A stretch of DNA of 64,000 nt from the NCBI GenBank assembly GCA_963814805.1, contig CAWFER010000007.1, forward strand, positions 124,001-188,000. Reading direction: 5' to 3'. Below, in pieces: positions 46,482-55,056 of this stretch; positions within the stretch are counted from its first letter, which is position 1; every line of letters starts with the position of its first letter. The position numbers were made by a program, and so were the translations under genes. Origin of the DNA: AP-15 sp963814805 (GTDB lineage: Bacteria > Pseudomonadota > Alphaproteobacteria > ATCC43930 > CGMCC-115725). The notes under the pieces were generated by a model. It made no database searches, was not told where the DNA came from, and worked only from the letters and a program-made list of their open reading frames with translations.

Positions 46482-47951
46482 ATGGCCCGGGAGAGAGCGG
46501 CGTCCTTCGCAACCTTGAGCGAGCAGAAGCGGAAGCAGGCCATGGCCCGCTTCGTCGTGCTCCGCCCCCACCTCGAGGAGGGCGTTCCTCTGACGTGCGC
46601 AGCCGCCGCGGCCGGCGTGCCGCTTCGAACGGCCCAGCGCTGGCTGGCGCGCTACCGCCAGGACGGCTCGACCGGTCTGGCAGGCTCCATCCGCCGCGAC
46701 GCGGGCAGACACCGATCGCCTGCGGACCTCGTCGCGCTGATCGAGGGCATGGGGCTGAAGAAGCCGCGTTCCTCCGCTGCCGCGATCCATCGCCGGGTCA
46801 GCGCCGTCGCCAAGGCGGAAGGCTGGCGGGTTCCCTCCTATGGCACGGTCCATGCCATCCTCGCTCGCCTCGACCCAGCCATGGTGACGCTGGCACAGGA
46901 CGGTCTGGCCGTCTTTCGCGACCGCTACGAGCTGATCCACCGCCATCGCGCCGAAACGCCCAATGCGCTCTGGCAAGCCGACCACACGCTGCTCGACATC
47001 CTCATTCTCGACGAAGCCGGAAAGCCTGCCCGTCCTTGGCTCACGACCGTCATCGACGACCATTCCCGTGCGGTCACCGGGTACATGGTATTCCTCGACG
47101 CACCGTCCGTGCTCAACACCTGTCTCGCCCTGCGCCACGCGATCTGGCGCAAGACCGACCCTGCCTGGCCGGTCTGCGGCATCCCGGACGTGCTCTACGT
47201 TGATCATGGCAGCGATTTCACCAGCCGGCACCTCGACCAGGTGGCGGCCAGCCTGCGCTTTCGGATTGTCTACTCCGCCGTCGGGCGACCGCAGGGTAGA
47301 GGCAAGGTCGAGCGCCTGTTCGGCACGCTTAACACGGAATTCCTGCCCGAGCTGCCCGGCCACCTTGTCGACGGCAAACCGGCCAGCACGCCGAGACTGT
47401 CGCTGGCGGAGTTGGATCAGGCCATCGGCGCTTTCATCGCCGGCACATATCATATCCGCGTCCATGGTGAAATCGGCAACGCGCCGCTCGACGCTTGGCG
47501 GGCCGGGGGCTTTCTGCCGCGCTCTCCCGAGAGCCTCGAGGAGCTCGACCTCCTGCTGGTTATGCTCGCCAAGCCGCGGTGCGTGCGGCGCGACGGCATC
47601 CACTTCCAGGGGCTGCGCTACGGCGCCCCGACCCTGGCGGCCTATGTCGGCGAGGCCGTCACCATCCGCTACGATCCGCGTGACGTCTCCGAGATCCGGG
47701 TCTTCCACCGCAACCACTTCCTCTGCCGGGCGGTGAGCGAGGAGCATGCCGGCGAGGTCCTGACGCTAAAAGACATTGAGGCCGCAAGGCGCGCCCATCG
47801 CCGGTCGCTGCGCGCGACCATCAACGAGCGCCTCGCGCGGGTGGCGGACTTCCTGCCCGACCGACCGCAACCGACCCAGTCCGCTCGGCCTCCGAAAACG
47901 CCGGCGCCATCCGCCCGACCCAAGCTGCGCATCTATCGCGAGGATCTATGA
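46482..47951 (+). CDS. tniA: Tn552/TniA-like DDE transposase
   Basis: 489-residue Mu/TniA-family transposase. An N-terminal helix-turn-helix region (LTCAAAAAGVPLRTAQRWLA) precedes the RNase H-like core with catalytic residues in LWQADHTLLDI (Asp), YVDHGSDFTS (Asp) and GRGKVERLFGTLN (Glu). A Mu C-terminal beta-barrel region follows (GIHFQGLRYGAPTLAAYVGE). The frame is complete and shows no lesions. The stop overlaps the ATPase start (ATGA). Length is close to the 480 residues of the Tn552 transposase. Confidence 0.9.
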   Translation: MARERAASFATLSEQKRKQAMARFVVLRPHLEEGVPLTCAAAAAGVPLRTAQRWLARYRQDGSTGLAGSIRRDAGRHRSPADLVALIEGMGLKKPRSSAAAIHRRVSAVAKAEGWRVPSYGTVHAILARLDPAMVTLAQDGLAVFRDRYELIHRHRAETPNALWQADHTLLDILILDEAGKPARPWLTTVIDDHSRAVTGYMVFLDAPSVLNTCLALRHAIWRKTDPAWPVCGIPDVLYVDHGSDFTSRHLDQVAASLRFRIVYSAVGRPQGRGKVERLFGTLNTEFLPELPGHLVDGKPASTPRLSLAELDQAIGAFIAGTYHIRVHGEIGNAPLDAWRAGGFLPRSPESLEELDLLLVMLAKPRCVRRDGIHFQGLRYGAPTLAAYVGEAVTIRYDPRDVSEIRVFHRNHFLCRAVSEEHAGEVLTLKDIEAARRAHRRSLRATINERLARVADFLPDRPQPTQSARPPKTPAPSARPKLRIYREDL

Positions 47952-48775
47952 CGAGCGTAACGGCCGGCGCGCGGACGGGCACCTTCATCACCACGAAGGA
48001 GCATCGGCGCTTTTCCGAGTTCGCGGACGCCGTGCGCAAGCATCGCTATATCGGCCTGTGCTACGGTCCCGCGGGCGTCGGCAAGACGCATTCGGCGCGC
48101 CGCTATGCCAGGTGGGATGTCGCCGAGCCCTTGCTGGTTACATGGGGCAAGCGCGAGCCGTCGGATGCCAAGGTCTACGCCGCGCTCGCCCAGCGTCGGA
48201 CTGTCTTCTACACACCCGTCGTCTGCTGCTCCTTCCGGGAACTACGCGACAACGTCGCGAGGCTCACCACGCGGGTGGGAGCCTGCATCAGCGAGCATGT
48301 TTACGGTCAGGAATTCGTTCGCACGGGCGCCACGATCGATCCTGCCGAGCTCCTCATCGTCGATGAGGTCGAGCGGCTCTCGACGCCCGGTATCGAGCAT
48401 CTGCGCGACGTCTTCGACCGGACCGGCATCGGCGTCATCCTGATCGGCATGCCGGGTATCGAAAAGCGCTTGTCGCGCTATCCTCAGCTCTACAGCCGCG
48501 TCGGCTTCGCCCACCATTACCGCCCTCTGCAGGGCGCCGAACTGTCCTTCGTGCTCACCCGCCATTGGCGGCAGCTCGGTCTCAGCCTCGACGATGCTGA
48601 CTTTACCGATGCCCAAGCGATTGCCGCGATCGCCCGCATCACCGGCGGCAACTTCCGCCTGCTTCACCGCCTGTTCGTTCAGATCGGGCGGATCCTCAAG
48701 ATCAATGGTTTGAGCGTCATCACCGACGATGTTGTCGAAGCCGCCCGAAGCACCCTCGTAATCGGCGCCACATAG
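47948..48775 (+). CDS. tniB: Tn552/TniB-like transposition ATPase
   Basis: 275-residue AAA+ ATPase of the MuB/TnsC/TniB group. Walker A is GPAGVGKT (about residue 40) and Walker B ELLIVDEVER (about 136), followed by a sensor region (IGVILIGMPGIEKRL). It would load on target DNA and activate the transposase. It is translationally coupled to tniA. The stop codon falls inside the right 47-bp inverted repeat. Intact. Confidence 0.9.
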   Translation: MTSVTAGARTGTFITTKEHRRFSEFADAVRKHRYIGLCYGPAGVGKTHSARRYARWDVAEPLLVTWGKREPSDAKVYAALAQRRTVFYTPVVCCSFRELRDNVARLTTRVGACISEHVYGQEFVRTGATIDPAELLIVDEVERLSTPGIEHLRDVFDRTGIGVILIGMPGIEKRLSRYPQLYSRVGFAHHYRPLQGAELSFVLTRHWRQLGLSLDDADFTDAQAIAAIARITGGNFRLLHRLFVQIGRILKINGLSVITDDVVEAARSTLVIGAT

Positions 48776-48813
48776 CGCTCAAGAAACCCCGCCATTTATC
48801 TCTGAAGGTCACA
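48767..48813 (-). repeat. Tn552-like right inverted repeat (47 bp)
   Basis: Perfect inverted copy of 45680-45726; ends ...GGTCACA at 48813. Contains the tniB stop codon. Confidence 0.92.
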
Positions 48814-48844
48814 CGCAGAACCAAGGGCTTGCGCTGCGCGAAAT

Positions 48845-48876
48845 CCTGTTGCCAAATCGCGTGCAAAGGCAACAGG
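48845..48876. promoter_or_regulatory. Palindrome upstream of TnA resolvase, putative res subsite
   Basis: CCTGTTGCC (48845-48853) and GGCAACAGG (48868-48876) form a perfect 9-bp inverted repeat with a 14-bp spacer, 17 bp before the resolvase start. Serine resolvases bind such sites; the remaining subsites may have been deleted with the tnpA 5' end. Confidence 0.5.
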
Positions 48877-48893
48877 TTTTAGCGACACTTCCA

Positions 48894-49469
48894 ATGCTGC
48901 TCGGCTACGCCCGCGTATCGAAGGCCGACGATCAGGACACTGCCGGCCAGGTGAGTGCGCTCAGGGCGGCCGGCTGCGTCCGGGTTTACGAAGAAAGGGC
49001 CTCCGGCGGCCGTTGGGACCGACCCGAGTTGCACCGCCTCCTCGACCATCTGCGCGAGGGCGATGCGCTCGTCGTCTGGAAACTCGACCGACTGTCGCGC
49101 TCGCTCAAGGATCTCCTCCACATCATCGAGACGATCGATGGCGCGGGCGCTAACTTCCGGTCCGTGACCGAGGCGATCGACACCTCCGGACCGGCCGGAC
49201 GCATGATGATGCAGATGCTCGGCTCCTTCGCCGAGTTCGAGCGCGCCATGGTTCGCGAGCGAACCCGCGCCGGGTTGAAGGCCGCTCGCGAACAGGGCCG
49301 CAGAGGCGGCCGGCGTCCAAAGCTCCTGGCCCATCAACGGTCGGAGATTCTCGCCATGCTCGCCGCTGGCCGCGCCGGCGCCGAGATCGCCCGCATCTTC
49401 CGGGTGCATCGCGCCACCATCAGCCGCATCGCCGCCGAAGCGAGAGCCATTCCCCCTGCGACGAGCTGA
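48894..49469 (+). CDS. tnpR: Serine resolvase of left Tn3-family element
   Basis: 191-residue serine recombinase: LLGYARVSKADDQDTAGQVS (catalytic Ser), VVWKLDRLSRSLKDLLHIIE, MMMQMLGSFAEFERAMVRER and a C-terminal helix-turn-helix (GAEIARIFRVHRATISRIAA). The frame is intact. The start at 48894 gives the standard N-terminus; a longer frame begins 45 nt earlier. It is divergent from the truncated tnpA, as in Tn3. Confidence 0.88.
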   Translation: MLLGYARVSKADDQDTAGQVSALRAAGCVRVYEERASGGRWDRPELHRLLDHLREGDALVVWKLDRLSRSLKDLLHIIETIDGAGANFRSVTEAIDTSGPAGRMMMQMLGSFAEFERAMVRERTRAGLKAAREQGRRGGRRPKLLAHQRSEILAMLAAGRAGAEIARIFRVHRATISRIAAEARAIPPATS

Positions 49470-49604
49470 CGGGCCGGTCTCTCTATCGGGCTGCTCACAT
49501 GGCGCACTCAGCCGCGCCGATTGCCGCGAAAAGCAGAACTCTCTCGTAATATCAATGGATTGCTGCACACACCTCGGCGTACAAAATTGAAATCAATCGC
49601 TTTT

Positions 49605-49642
49605 CAGATCGGCACTTTTGGCACGAAGGTTACGACAAGGCC
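49605..49642 (-). repeat. TnA right inverted repeat
   Basis: Identical over 38 bp to the left end at 43498-43535, in inverted orientation. Confidence 0.88.
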
Positions 49643-49906
49643 TAGGCGACATCGAGGCGTTCGGACAGGCGCGCAATCTCCGCCGGCGCGTCCGTCGAGA
49701 GGCCGAGCGTGCGGCAGATGGCGGGCCGCGCCGCCTCCCACGCCGGGCCGGACAGCAGCCCGAGGCGCGGGTCGGCGTAGCGCAGGCTGGGCGCGGCGAA
49801 GAGGTCCCGACGCCGGATGGCAGACCGCATGCCCTCCAACAGGCAAAGCCGGTAGGCAACCTTGTCGATCGCGCCGTCGGGCGCGCGCACCTGACGCTTC
49901 CAGCCT
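49643..49906 (-). pseudogene. Fragment of a third, different Tn3-family transposase
   Basis: The 264 bp between the two elements encode, on the minus strand, a piece of a Tn3-family TnpA of another subgroup: VRAPDGAIDKVAYRLCLLEG, then RRRDLFAAPSLRYADPRLGL and PAWEAARPAICRTLGLS. The frame ends with a stop formed at the TnA boundary (TAG-GCC). It shares no obvious similarity with the two flanking tnpA genes, so it is the remnant of an older element into which the others landed. Confidence 0.7.
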
Positions 49907-49944
49907 GGCCTTGCCGTAACCGCCGTGCCAAAAGTGACGCTAAG
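49907..49944 (+). repeat. TnB left inverted repeat
   Basis: Starts GGCCTTGCCGTAACCGCCGT and continues GCCAAAAGTGACGCTAAG; imperfect inverted match to 55014-55051. Confidence 0.8.
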
Positions 49945-50021
49945 GAAAGGTAGTGATTTCAAAGCGTTATACGTACGTCCCTTTACGTAACTATCTGAGA
50001 ACAAAGAAAATCCTGCTTTTG

Positions 50022-52773
50022 TCAGCTTGAAGCGCGTTTTTGGGCAGCCGGCGGGCGCCCGAGCAGGCTTGCTCCCAGCTGCGAGAGGTCGAAGGTCAGG
50101 ATGCCGCGCAAATTGATGTGCTTGTAGCCGATCGGCGCGATACCCTTCAGCACCTCATCCGGGTACTCGCCCGGTGCCCGGTCGATGGCGATCTGCAGCC
50201 GGTGCGTGTTCCAGGCCATGACGATGTTGGCGAGCAGCGTCAGGGCTCCGGAAATCGCGCCGAGCTCCTCTATCGTACGCCCGTGCTTGGCGGTGATCAC
50301 GCCGTTGTAGACGGCGCGCTGGAGGCTGTGGACTGCCTCGCCCTGGTTGAGGAGGTCGAGGATCTCGATCCGGAACACCGGATTGCCGAAGTAGTCGCAG
50401 AGATAAAGGGTGCGCAGGAGCTTCCCCAGGCTGTCGCCGGCCTCGTAGACGGGGTCGCCGGCGGCGGCCGAACCGATCAAGTGCCTCGGTCGCCGGGTAC
50501 CAGCCATGCTTCACCGAGGCGCCGAGCCGCAGCAACTCCTCCCAACCCCGAGAGATAGCGCGGCGCGAGACGGTCTCCATCACGCAGGGCCGCAGTACTT
50601 CCGGGACGTCGAGCCCTCGCGGCAGGTAGAGCTTTCGCTTCTTGAGCTTCGCCAGACGCGGGCACAGGTCAAACCCGACCAGCTTGGCGAGCGCCATGGC
50701 AAAATGCGTGAAGCCGTGGGTGTCGACCGCGACACGCTCGAGCCGGTCGACATGCTGCTGCCGCAAGGCGCCTTCTATAGCGGAGCCGGCCTGGCGGCGG
50801 TTCAAGACGATCGGCTGATCGTAGAAAATGCCCCACTGGTCGAGCACATGGGCATATCGGCCGAGGCAAACAGTCCGCGCCCCCAAAGGCCCGCGATCCG
50901 GTGCCCGCGCATGAAGCGCAGCACCGCATCATTGGCGGCGCGCAGCCGTCCGTCAGCTTCGATCCTGACAACCATCTGTCCAAGGCTGTCGGCCACCAGC
51001 GCCGGCACCATGCGCACCAATTCGGCGGCGGAGAGATCGGGTCCAGGAGAAGCGGGTCAGGTGGTCGATTTCGATGATGACTTCGGTAAGCTGAGCATTG
51101 CCGACGGCGAGCGCCAGCGCCTGTCGAGCGGGATCAACTCGCGGATCCCGAGGCGCCGGCTTGCGCCGCGGCAGCCGCCGCTCGCCGTCCTCAACGGCGA
51201 CAGCGCCAGCCCTGACGGCCTCGGCCAGGGCCGCAAGACCGGCTGTCAGACCAGCTTCCAGGCGCCCAACATACGTTTCTGGTGCGGCAGGCAGGTTGAG
51301 CCCCCGGATGAAGCGGCCGCGCGAGCGCTGCCACAAGGGCGCGGGGATCAGCTTTTCCTCGGCGGCACAATGAGAAAAACTGTGATCGACCGTGATCGCG
51401 CCGTTCCGCAGCCCTCGCTTGAGGGCCATCACGGTCGCCGCGCGAAAGCAGCCGAGCGCCGCCGCGCGATCCGGCTGGTCGATGAGGCCCTGCCAGGAGG
51501 GGCCGAACGGCTGCGGGGTCGTAGCCGGCAGCGCTGAGCGGGACACCGCGGCGAGCGAATCGAGCGTCGTGAAGGCGGTTGCGACCGCATGGCCAGATGG
51601 GATCGCCAGTTCCGCCGCGCGCACCGTCTTCAACAGCCGGGCCAGTTCCTGGGATTTGTGCCCGAGTTCGCGGCGGATCTCGGCAACTCGGGTTGACCGG
51701 CGTTCTGCGTCGAATGGCGCGATCAGATCCCGCAACCGCGACCGCAAATCGCCGGCGCCGAGCGCCTCGTCATCGGCCAAGCTCGCGAGATCGCCGAGGA
51801 GCCGATGAAAACGGCGCAGCCGGCTTGCCTGGACCGCCGCGACGCGCTCGCGGGCGCCGCGCCACTGAGCCGCGATCTGGTGATCGAGGAGGGTGAGGCT
51901 CGCATCGGTGAGTTGCAGCAGCCGCAGGCGCAGGAAGCAGGCGATCTCGATCGTGCGGTGCGGATCCTTGATACGCGCCAGAGCTGCGGGCTTGCGCGAC
52001 ATCATCCGCCGCGCGAAATGTTTGAGCCCCACGAGCGGCAGGTCGGAGAACACAAGCCGATCGGCGCCCAATTCTTTCAGGAAGCCGACCTTCTCGATCT
52101 GGGCCTCGAGGCTTGTCGGTCCCTTGCTCGACGGCACGGCGCCGAGCCATTCGAGGCGGCTGATTCCGCCATCCTCGATCGGCGTCAAAAGGCGCGGTAA
52201 CCAAGTCTCTCGATCGGACCCGGCAACCGCGGCGATGATCTTGAACAGGGTTTGCTCCTGGTGTCGCCGCGCCGCGCCGATGAGACGGCGGATTTCGCGG
52301 TCGCGCAGCAGCAGATAATCGTGATTGACGAGCCAGGAGCGCGAGCGCGCCATGAGTTCGGCATTGTCGAACGCCGCGGCGGCTTCGCGCCGGAGATAGG
52401 CGACGAGGCCGCGCTCGGCATGTTCGCTCGGCTCCGTCCGGCCGAGCGCGAGCAGGGCAGCCGCTTGATGATCGAACAGCGTGCGTCGCCGCCGGTAGAG
52501 CGCACGGATCGAAGCAATCCGCGGCGGTGCGCATCCCAGCTGGCGGCCGAGATGCTCCAGCACTCCGGCCGGGATGATCTCGACCGAATTCAGCGTCCCG
52601 CCGGTCATCTTGAGGAAGCCGATCTGTAGGGCGAGCGCCAGCCGGTTCAACACCCTCCGCCGTCGCCGGACAGCGGCAAACTCGTTTTCGCCCAGCGCGA
52701 AGAAATGTTCGATCTCCATCGCCGACAACGCGTAGGGGAATCGTTCCTGGCCGAGATATTGATGTTCCCCCAT
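50022..52773 (-). pseudogene. tnpA: Tn3-family transposase TnpA with three lesions
   Basis: A nearly complete TnpA. The N-terminal DUF4158-type domain is present (RFPYALSAMEIEHFFALGEN; ALALQIGFLKMTGGTL), as are the middle and the catalytic C-terminal half. Compared with the copy in TnA it has a loss of about 77 bp near 51045, a loss of about 85 bp near 50860 and a small frame-breaking indel near 50480. The reading therefore passes through three frames (50953-52773, about 50500-50886, 50022-50507). These are deletions, unlike the one-base insertions in the chromosomal genes, and look like true decay. It begins 4 nt after tnpR. Confidence 0.85.
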
Positions 52774-52777
52774 CGGC

Positions 52778-53371
52778 TCATCCGAGGGCCCTCCGCAGCC
52801 GGCCGGGCACCTCGCTCGCCGAAACTGTCCCAAGCGCGCGATAGAGCGTGGCGGCGTGAACGTTCAATATGCGCGCCGTCTCGCGGACCGCGGTGCCCTC
52901 GTCGATCAGGCGGCGCGCGACCGCGACGTGCTCGGCGGTCAGCTTTGGCGGCCTGCCAAATCGCACGCCCCGCGCCCGGGCCGCGGTGCGGCCGGCGCCG
53001 GTGCGCTGATGAATTAGGGCACGCTTGAATTCGGCGATGCCGGCGAATACCGTCAGTACCATGCGGCCGGCCGGCGAGGTCGTATCGGCCCAAGGCTCGG
53101 AGAGCGAGCGCAAGCCCGCCTCGGCCTCCTTGATCAGTTCCGCGATATCGAGCAGATCGCGGGTCGAGCGCGCCAGCCGGTCGAGGCGGTACACAACGAC
53201 CACGTCCCCGTCGCGGAGGTGATCGAGCAGTCTGGCCAGTTCGGGACGGTTGCGGCTCGCGCCCGAGATTTTTTCTTCGTATATCCGGCTGCAACCGGCA
53301 TCGCTGAGCGCGGCGCGCTGAAGGTCGAGTTTCTGGTCATCGGTCGAGACCCGTGCATACCCGATCAACAT
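52778..53371 (-). CDS. tnpR: Serine resolvase of right Tn3-family element
   Basis: 197-residue serine recombinase: LIGYARVSTDDQKLDLQRAA (catalytic Ser), VVVYRLDRLARSTRDLLDIA, VLTVFAGIAEFKRALIHQRT and C-terminal helix-turn-helix (VRETARILNVHAATLYRALG). Intact. The start at 53371 is the standard N-terminus; the longer frame upstream is antisense to the passenger gene. It lies directly before tnpA in the same direction. Confidence 0.88.
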   Translation of the reverse strand: MLIGYARVSTDDQKLDLQRAALSDAGCSRIYEEKISGASRNRPELARLLDHLRDGDVVVVYRLDRLARSTRDLLDIAELIKEAEAGLRSLSEPWADTTSPAGRMVLTVFAGIAEFKRALIHQRTGAGRTAARARGVRFGRPPKLTAEHVAVARRLIDEGTAVRETARILNVHAATLYRALGTVSASEVPGRLRRALG

Positions 53372-53396
53372 CGCCGCAACCCGGTCGCAAATATCA

Positions 53397-53495
53397 TCGC
53401 AAAATGTTAGCCTTTCGCGACAGACTTCTGCAACGGCCAAAACCCAAGGGTTCCCTTGTCGGGTCCGCTTCTCGCAAAATCTACAAGTTTTGCGA
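53397..53495. promoter_or_regulatory. Putative res site of TnB
   Basis: Two dyads flank 70 bp: TCGCAAAA (53397-53404) with TTTCGCGA (53413-53420), and a perfect pair TCGCAAAA (53472-53479) with TTTTGCGA (53488-53495). The shared half-site and place before tnpR fit a multi-subsite res. It also separates the divergent tnpR and passenger genes. Confidence 0.55.
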
Positions 53496-53557
53496 CGGCC
53501 TTCCGCGGGTAGGATGACCAGAGGGGGCGGTCGCCTCGCCGCGAATTGGAGATCTGC

Positions 53558-54911
53558 ATGCGTGCGCCGCGTGATCTCACCGGGCTGATCAAGTTCCTCA
53601 CGCGCGACGAGTGGAAATTCCGGCTCGAAGAGGTGATGGGCGAGCACTTCGGCCCGGCAATGCAAGCCTTCGATCTCGAATACGACGAGATCGGCGCCGC
53701 GCTCGGCGGCGGCTGGGACGTGACCTTGTGGGGCGTGGCGTTCGAGGACTTCCTCGGCCGGCAGTGCAAGCAGTATCTGCGCCGCCGCGGCTGGAACGAA
53801 TCGGCTCCGGCCAAGGCCTATATGCGCGGCTTGCGCGATTCGATCATGAGCCTTTACGAGGCCAGCGCCATAGTCCCCGGCAAGTCCTTCCGCGCGCGCG
53901 ATCTGCTCCGCGGCGGCGAACCCGTTGTGATCAGCGAGCGGACCGCGACGCGAACGCTCGCGGAATGGGACCGCATCGCTGCGCGCATCGTCGTGCAGGG
54001 CCAGAAGCAAATCCTGAGTGGCGGCTTGTTCGCCTTTCCGTTCGAGTCCTCAGAGCGGCTGATCGGAGACCTGCGGCGGGGCCAATCGTCGCGCTCGGGC
54101 CGCTCTACGTCGGCCAGCAAGGAAGCAATCTCGGACGACGCGCTCCGCGAGATGGCGCCACTGTTCACCTCGACCTGGCTGCTCGATGTGCTTCCAAAGG
54201 CGCTCGGGCTGTTGCGCCCAACCATTCATAACAGCGACGGGGACGAGGTCGTCTTCCATGAGGTGCGATTCCCCTTCGTCCCCACGGCGATGTCGGAAGC
54301 GATCACCGAGCGGCTCGAAGCAATCTCCGGCTTGCATCGCGAGAACGAGAACCTTCTGGAATTGGCTCGCTGAACCCGGGTCAACCCGCCCGCCGAAGCG
54401 CCGCGACGATGCAGAAAAGGCCTTGGGCTGGAACGTGACGATGGAAGACGGTTCGACGGTGCTCGGCAACGTCGAGATCAAGGAGCGCTCGCTTGTCGTC
54501 AGCGTCAATTCGGCGGCGCGGGCCGAGCGCGCCATCGCGATGCTGCGCCCCGTCCTCGGCGCGCTGGTGGCGCCGCCGCTGACACAGATTCAGACGATCG
54601 ATCAGATGCTGGCGCAGCAACAGGACCGTCCTCGGCCTGCTTCTGACATCCCTGTCGAAATACAGAGCAGGCTCGTCCATGAGTCTCTCGACCGGCAATA
54701 CCGCGCCCTGCTCGATCAGCCCGTCCCGATGCTTGGCGATGTGACGCCGCGCAGCGCGGCACGGACCGCCGCCGGACGCGAGAAGCTGGCCGTCTGGCTG
54801 AAGCATCTGGAGAACCGCTCCCGGCAACAGCCCGACCCGGCCGATCCGATCGCCACCTACCACTTCGCCTGGCTATGGCGGGAGCTGAAGGTCGAGAACC
54901 TGCGCCGATAA
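53558..54911 (+). pseudogene. Transposon passenger gene of unknown function (SEC-C-protein-like), one frame break
   Basis: About 450-residue soluble protein. The first frame reads MRAPRDLTGLIKFLTRDEW and continues with FGPAMQAFDLEYDEIGAALG. Near 54350-54360 an extra base ends it early; the other frame continues as TFWNWLAEPGSTRPPKRRDD and ends with LGDVTPRSAARTAAGREKLA. Length is 3n+1. The FWNWL and GDVTPR stretches resemble proteins that carry SEC-C metal-binding tails, although no SEC-C tail itself is seen. I do not know its role; it is the only non-transposition gene in the mosaic. Confidence 0.55.
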
Positions 54912-55013
54912 CCCGCCGCCAGGTACCCGGCAATCGACAAAAGCTGAGTTTGTCAGGATTTCAACGGGTTACAACCGAACCTGCCTCGTACCGCATTGAA
55001 AACACAAGCTTTC

Positions 55014-55051
55014 CTTAGCGTCACTTTTGGCAAGCCCGTTACGACAAGGCC
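55014..55051 (-). repeat. TnB right inverted repeat
   Basis: On the minus strand starts GGCCTTGTCGTAACGGGCTT; imperfect match to 49907-49944. It abuts AAGAT at 55052. Confidence 0.82.
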
Positions 55052-55056
55052 AAGAT
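55052..55056. repeat. 5-bp target site duplication, right copy
   Basis: AAGAT, the same as 43493-43497, immediately outside the right transposon end. Confidence 0.9.

Larger units (their letters stand above)
45680..48813. mobile_element. Tn552-like transposon nested in TnA
   Basis: 3,134-bp element with perfect 47-bp inverted repeats starting TGTGACCTTC (45680-45726, 48767-48813). Ends of the TGT...ACA type belong to the Tn552/Tn402/Tn7/Mu group. It encodes a resolvase (minus), a 489-residue DDE transposase and a 275-residue ATPase (plus). The sizes are close to the p480/p271 pair of Tn552, and there is no tniQ. No flanking duplication is seen (TGATC left, CGCAG right), and tnpA sequence is missing to the right. 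An adjacent deletion therefore followed or accompanied insertion. Confidence 0.85.
43498..49642. mobile_element. Left Tn3-family element (TnA) with nested Tn552-like insertion
   Basis: 6,145 bp with 38-bp inverted repeats that are identical over GGCCTTGTCG...CGATCTG (43498-43535 and 49605-49642). Contents are tnpA (minus, 5'-truncated), a nested 3.1-kb Tn552-like element, and a resolvase gene pointing outward to the right. The divergent tnpA/tnpR order is that of classical Tn3. The right flank (TAGGC) does not match the left flank, so this element's own duplication has been lost by rearrangement. Confidence 0.8.
43498..55051. mobile_element. 11.55-kb Tn3-family mosaic inserted in M20 peptidase gene
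   Basis: The segment is bounded by outward Tn3-type ends beginning GGCCTTGTCGTAAC and flanked by AAGAT on both sides. Inside are two Tn3-family elements, each with a facing end pair: 43498-49642 and 49907-55051. They are separated by 264 bp. The left element carries a nested Tn552-like transposon (45680-48813). Both tnpA genes are damaged, so movement would need a helper. The single duplication around the whole suggests either that the unit moved together or that two insertions later recombined. Confidence 0.85.
49907..55051. mobile_element. Right Tn3-family element (TnB) with SEC-C-like passenger
   Basis: 5,145 bp with Tn3-type ends (49907-49944 and 55014-55051) that agree in GGCCTTG-CGTAAC and TTGCCAAAAGTGACGCTAAGG but differ at several positions between. 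Order is tnpA (minus, damaged), tnpR (minus), res region, and a passenger gene (plus). The codirectional tnpR-tnpA order differs from TnA. The right flank AAGAT matches the left flank of TnA, not its own left flank (AGCCT). Confidence 0.8.
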
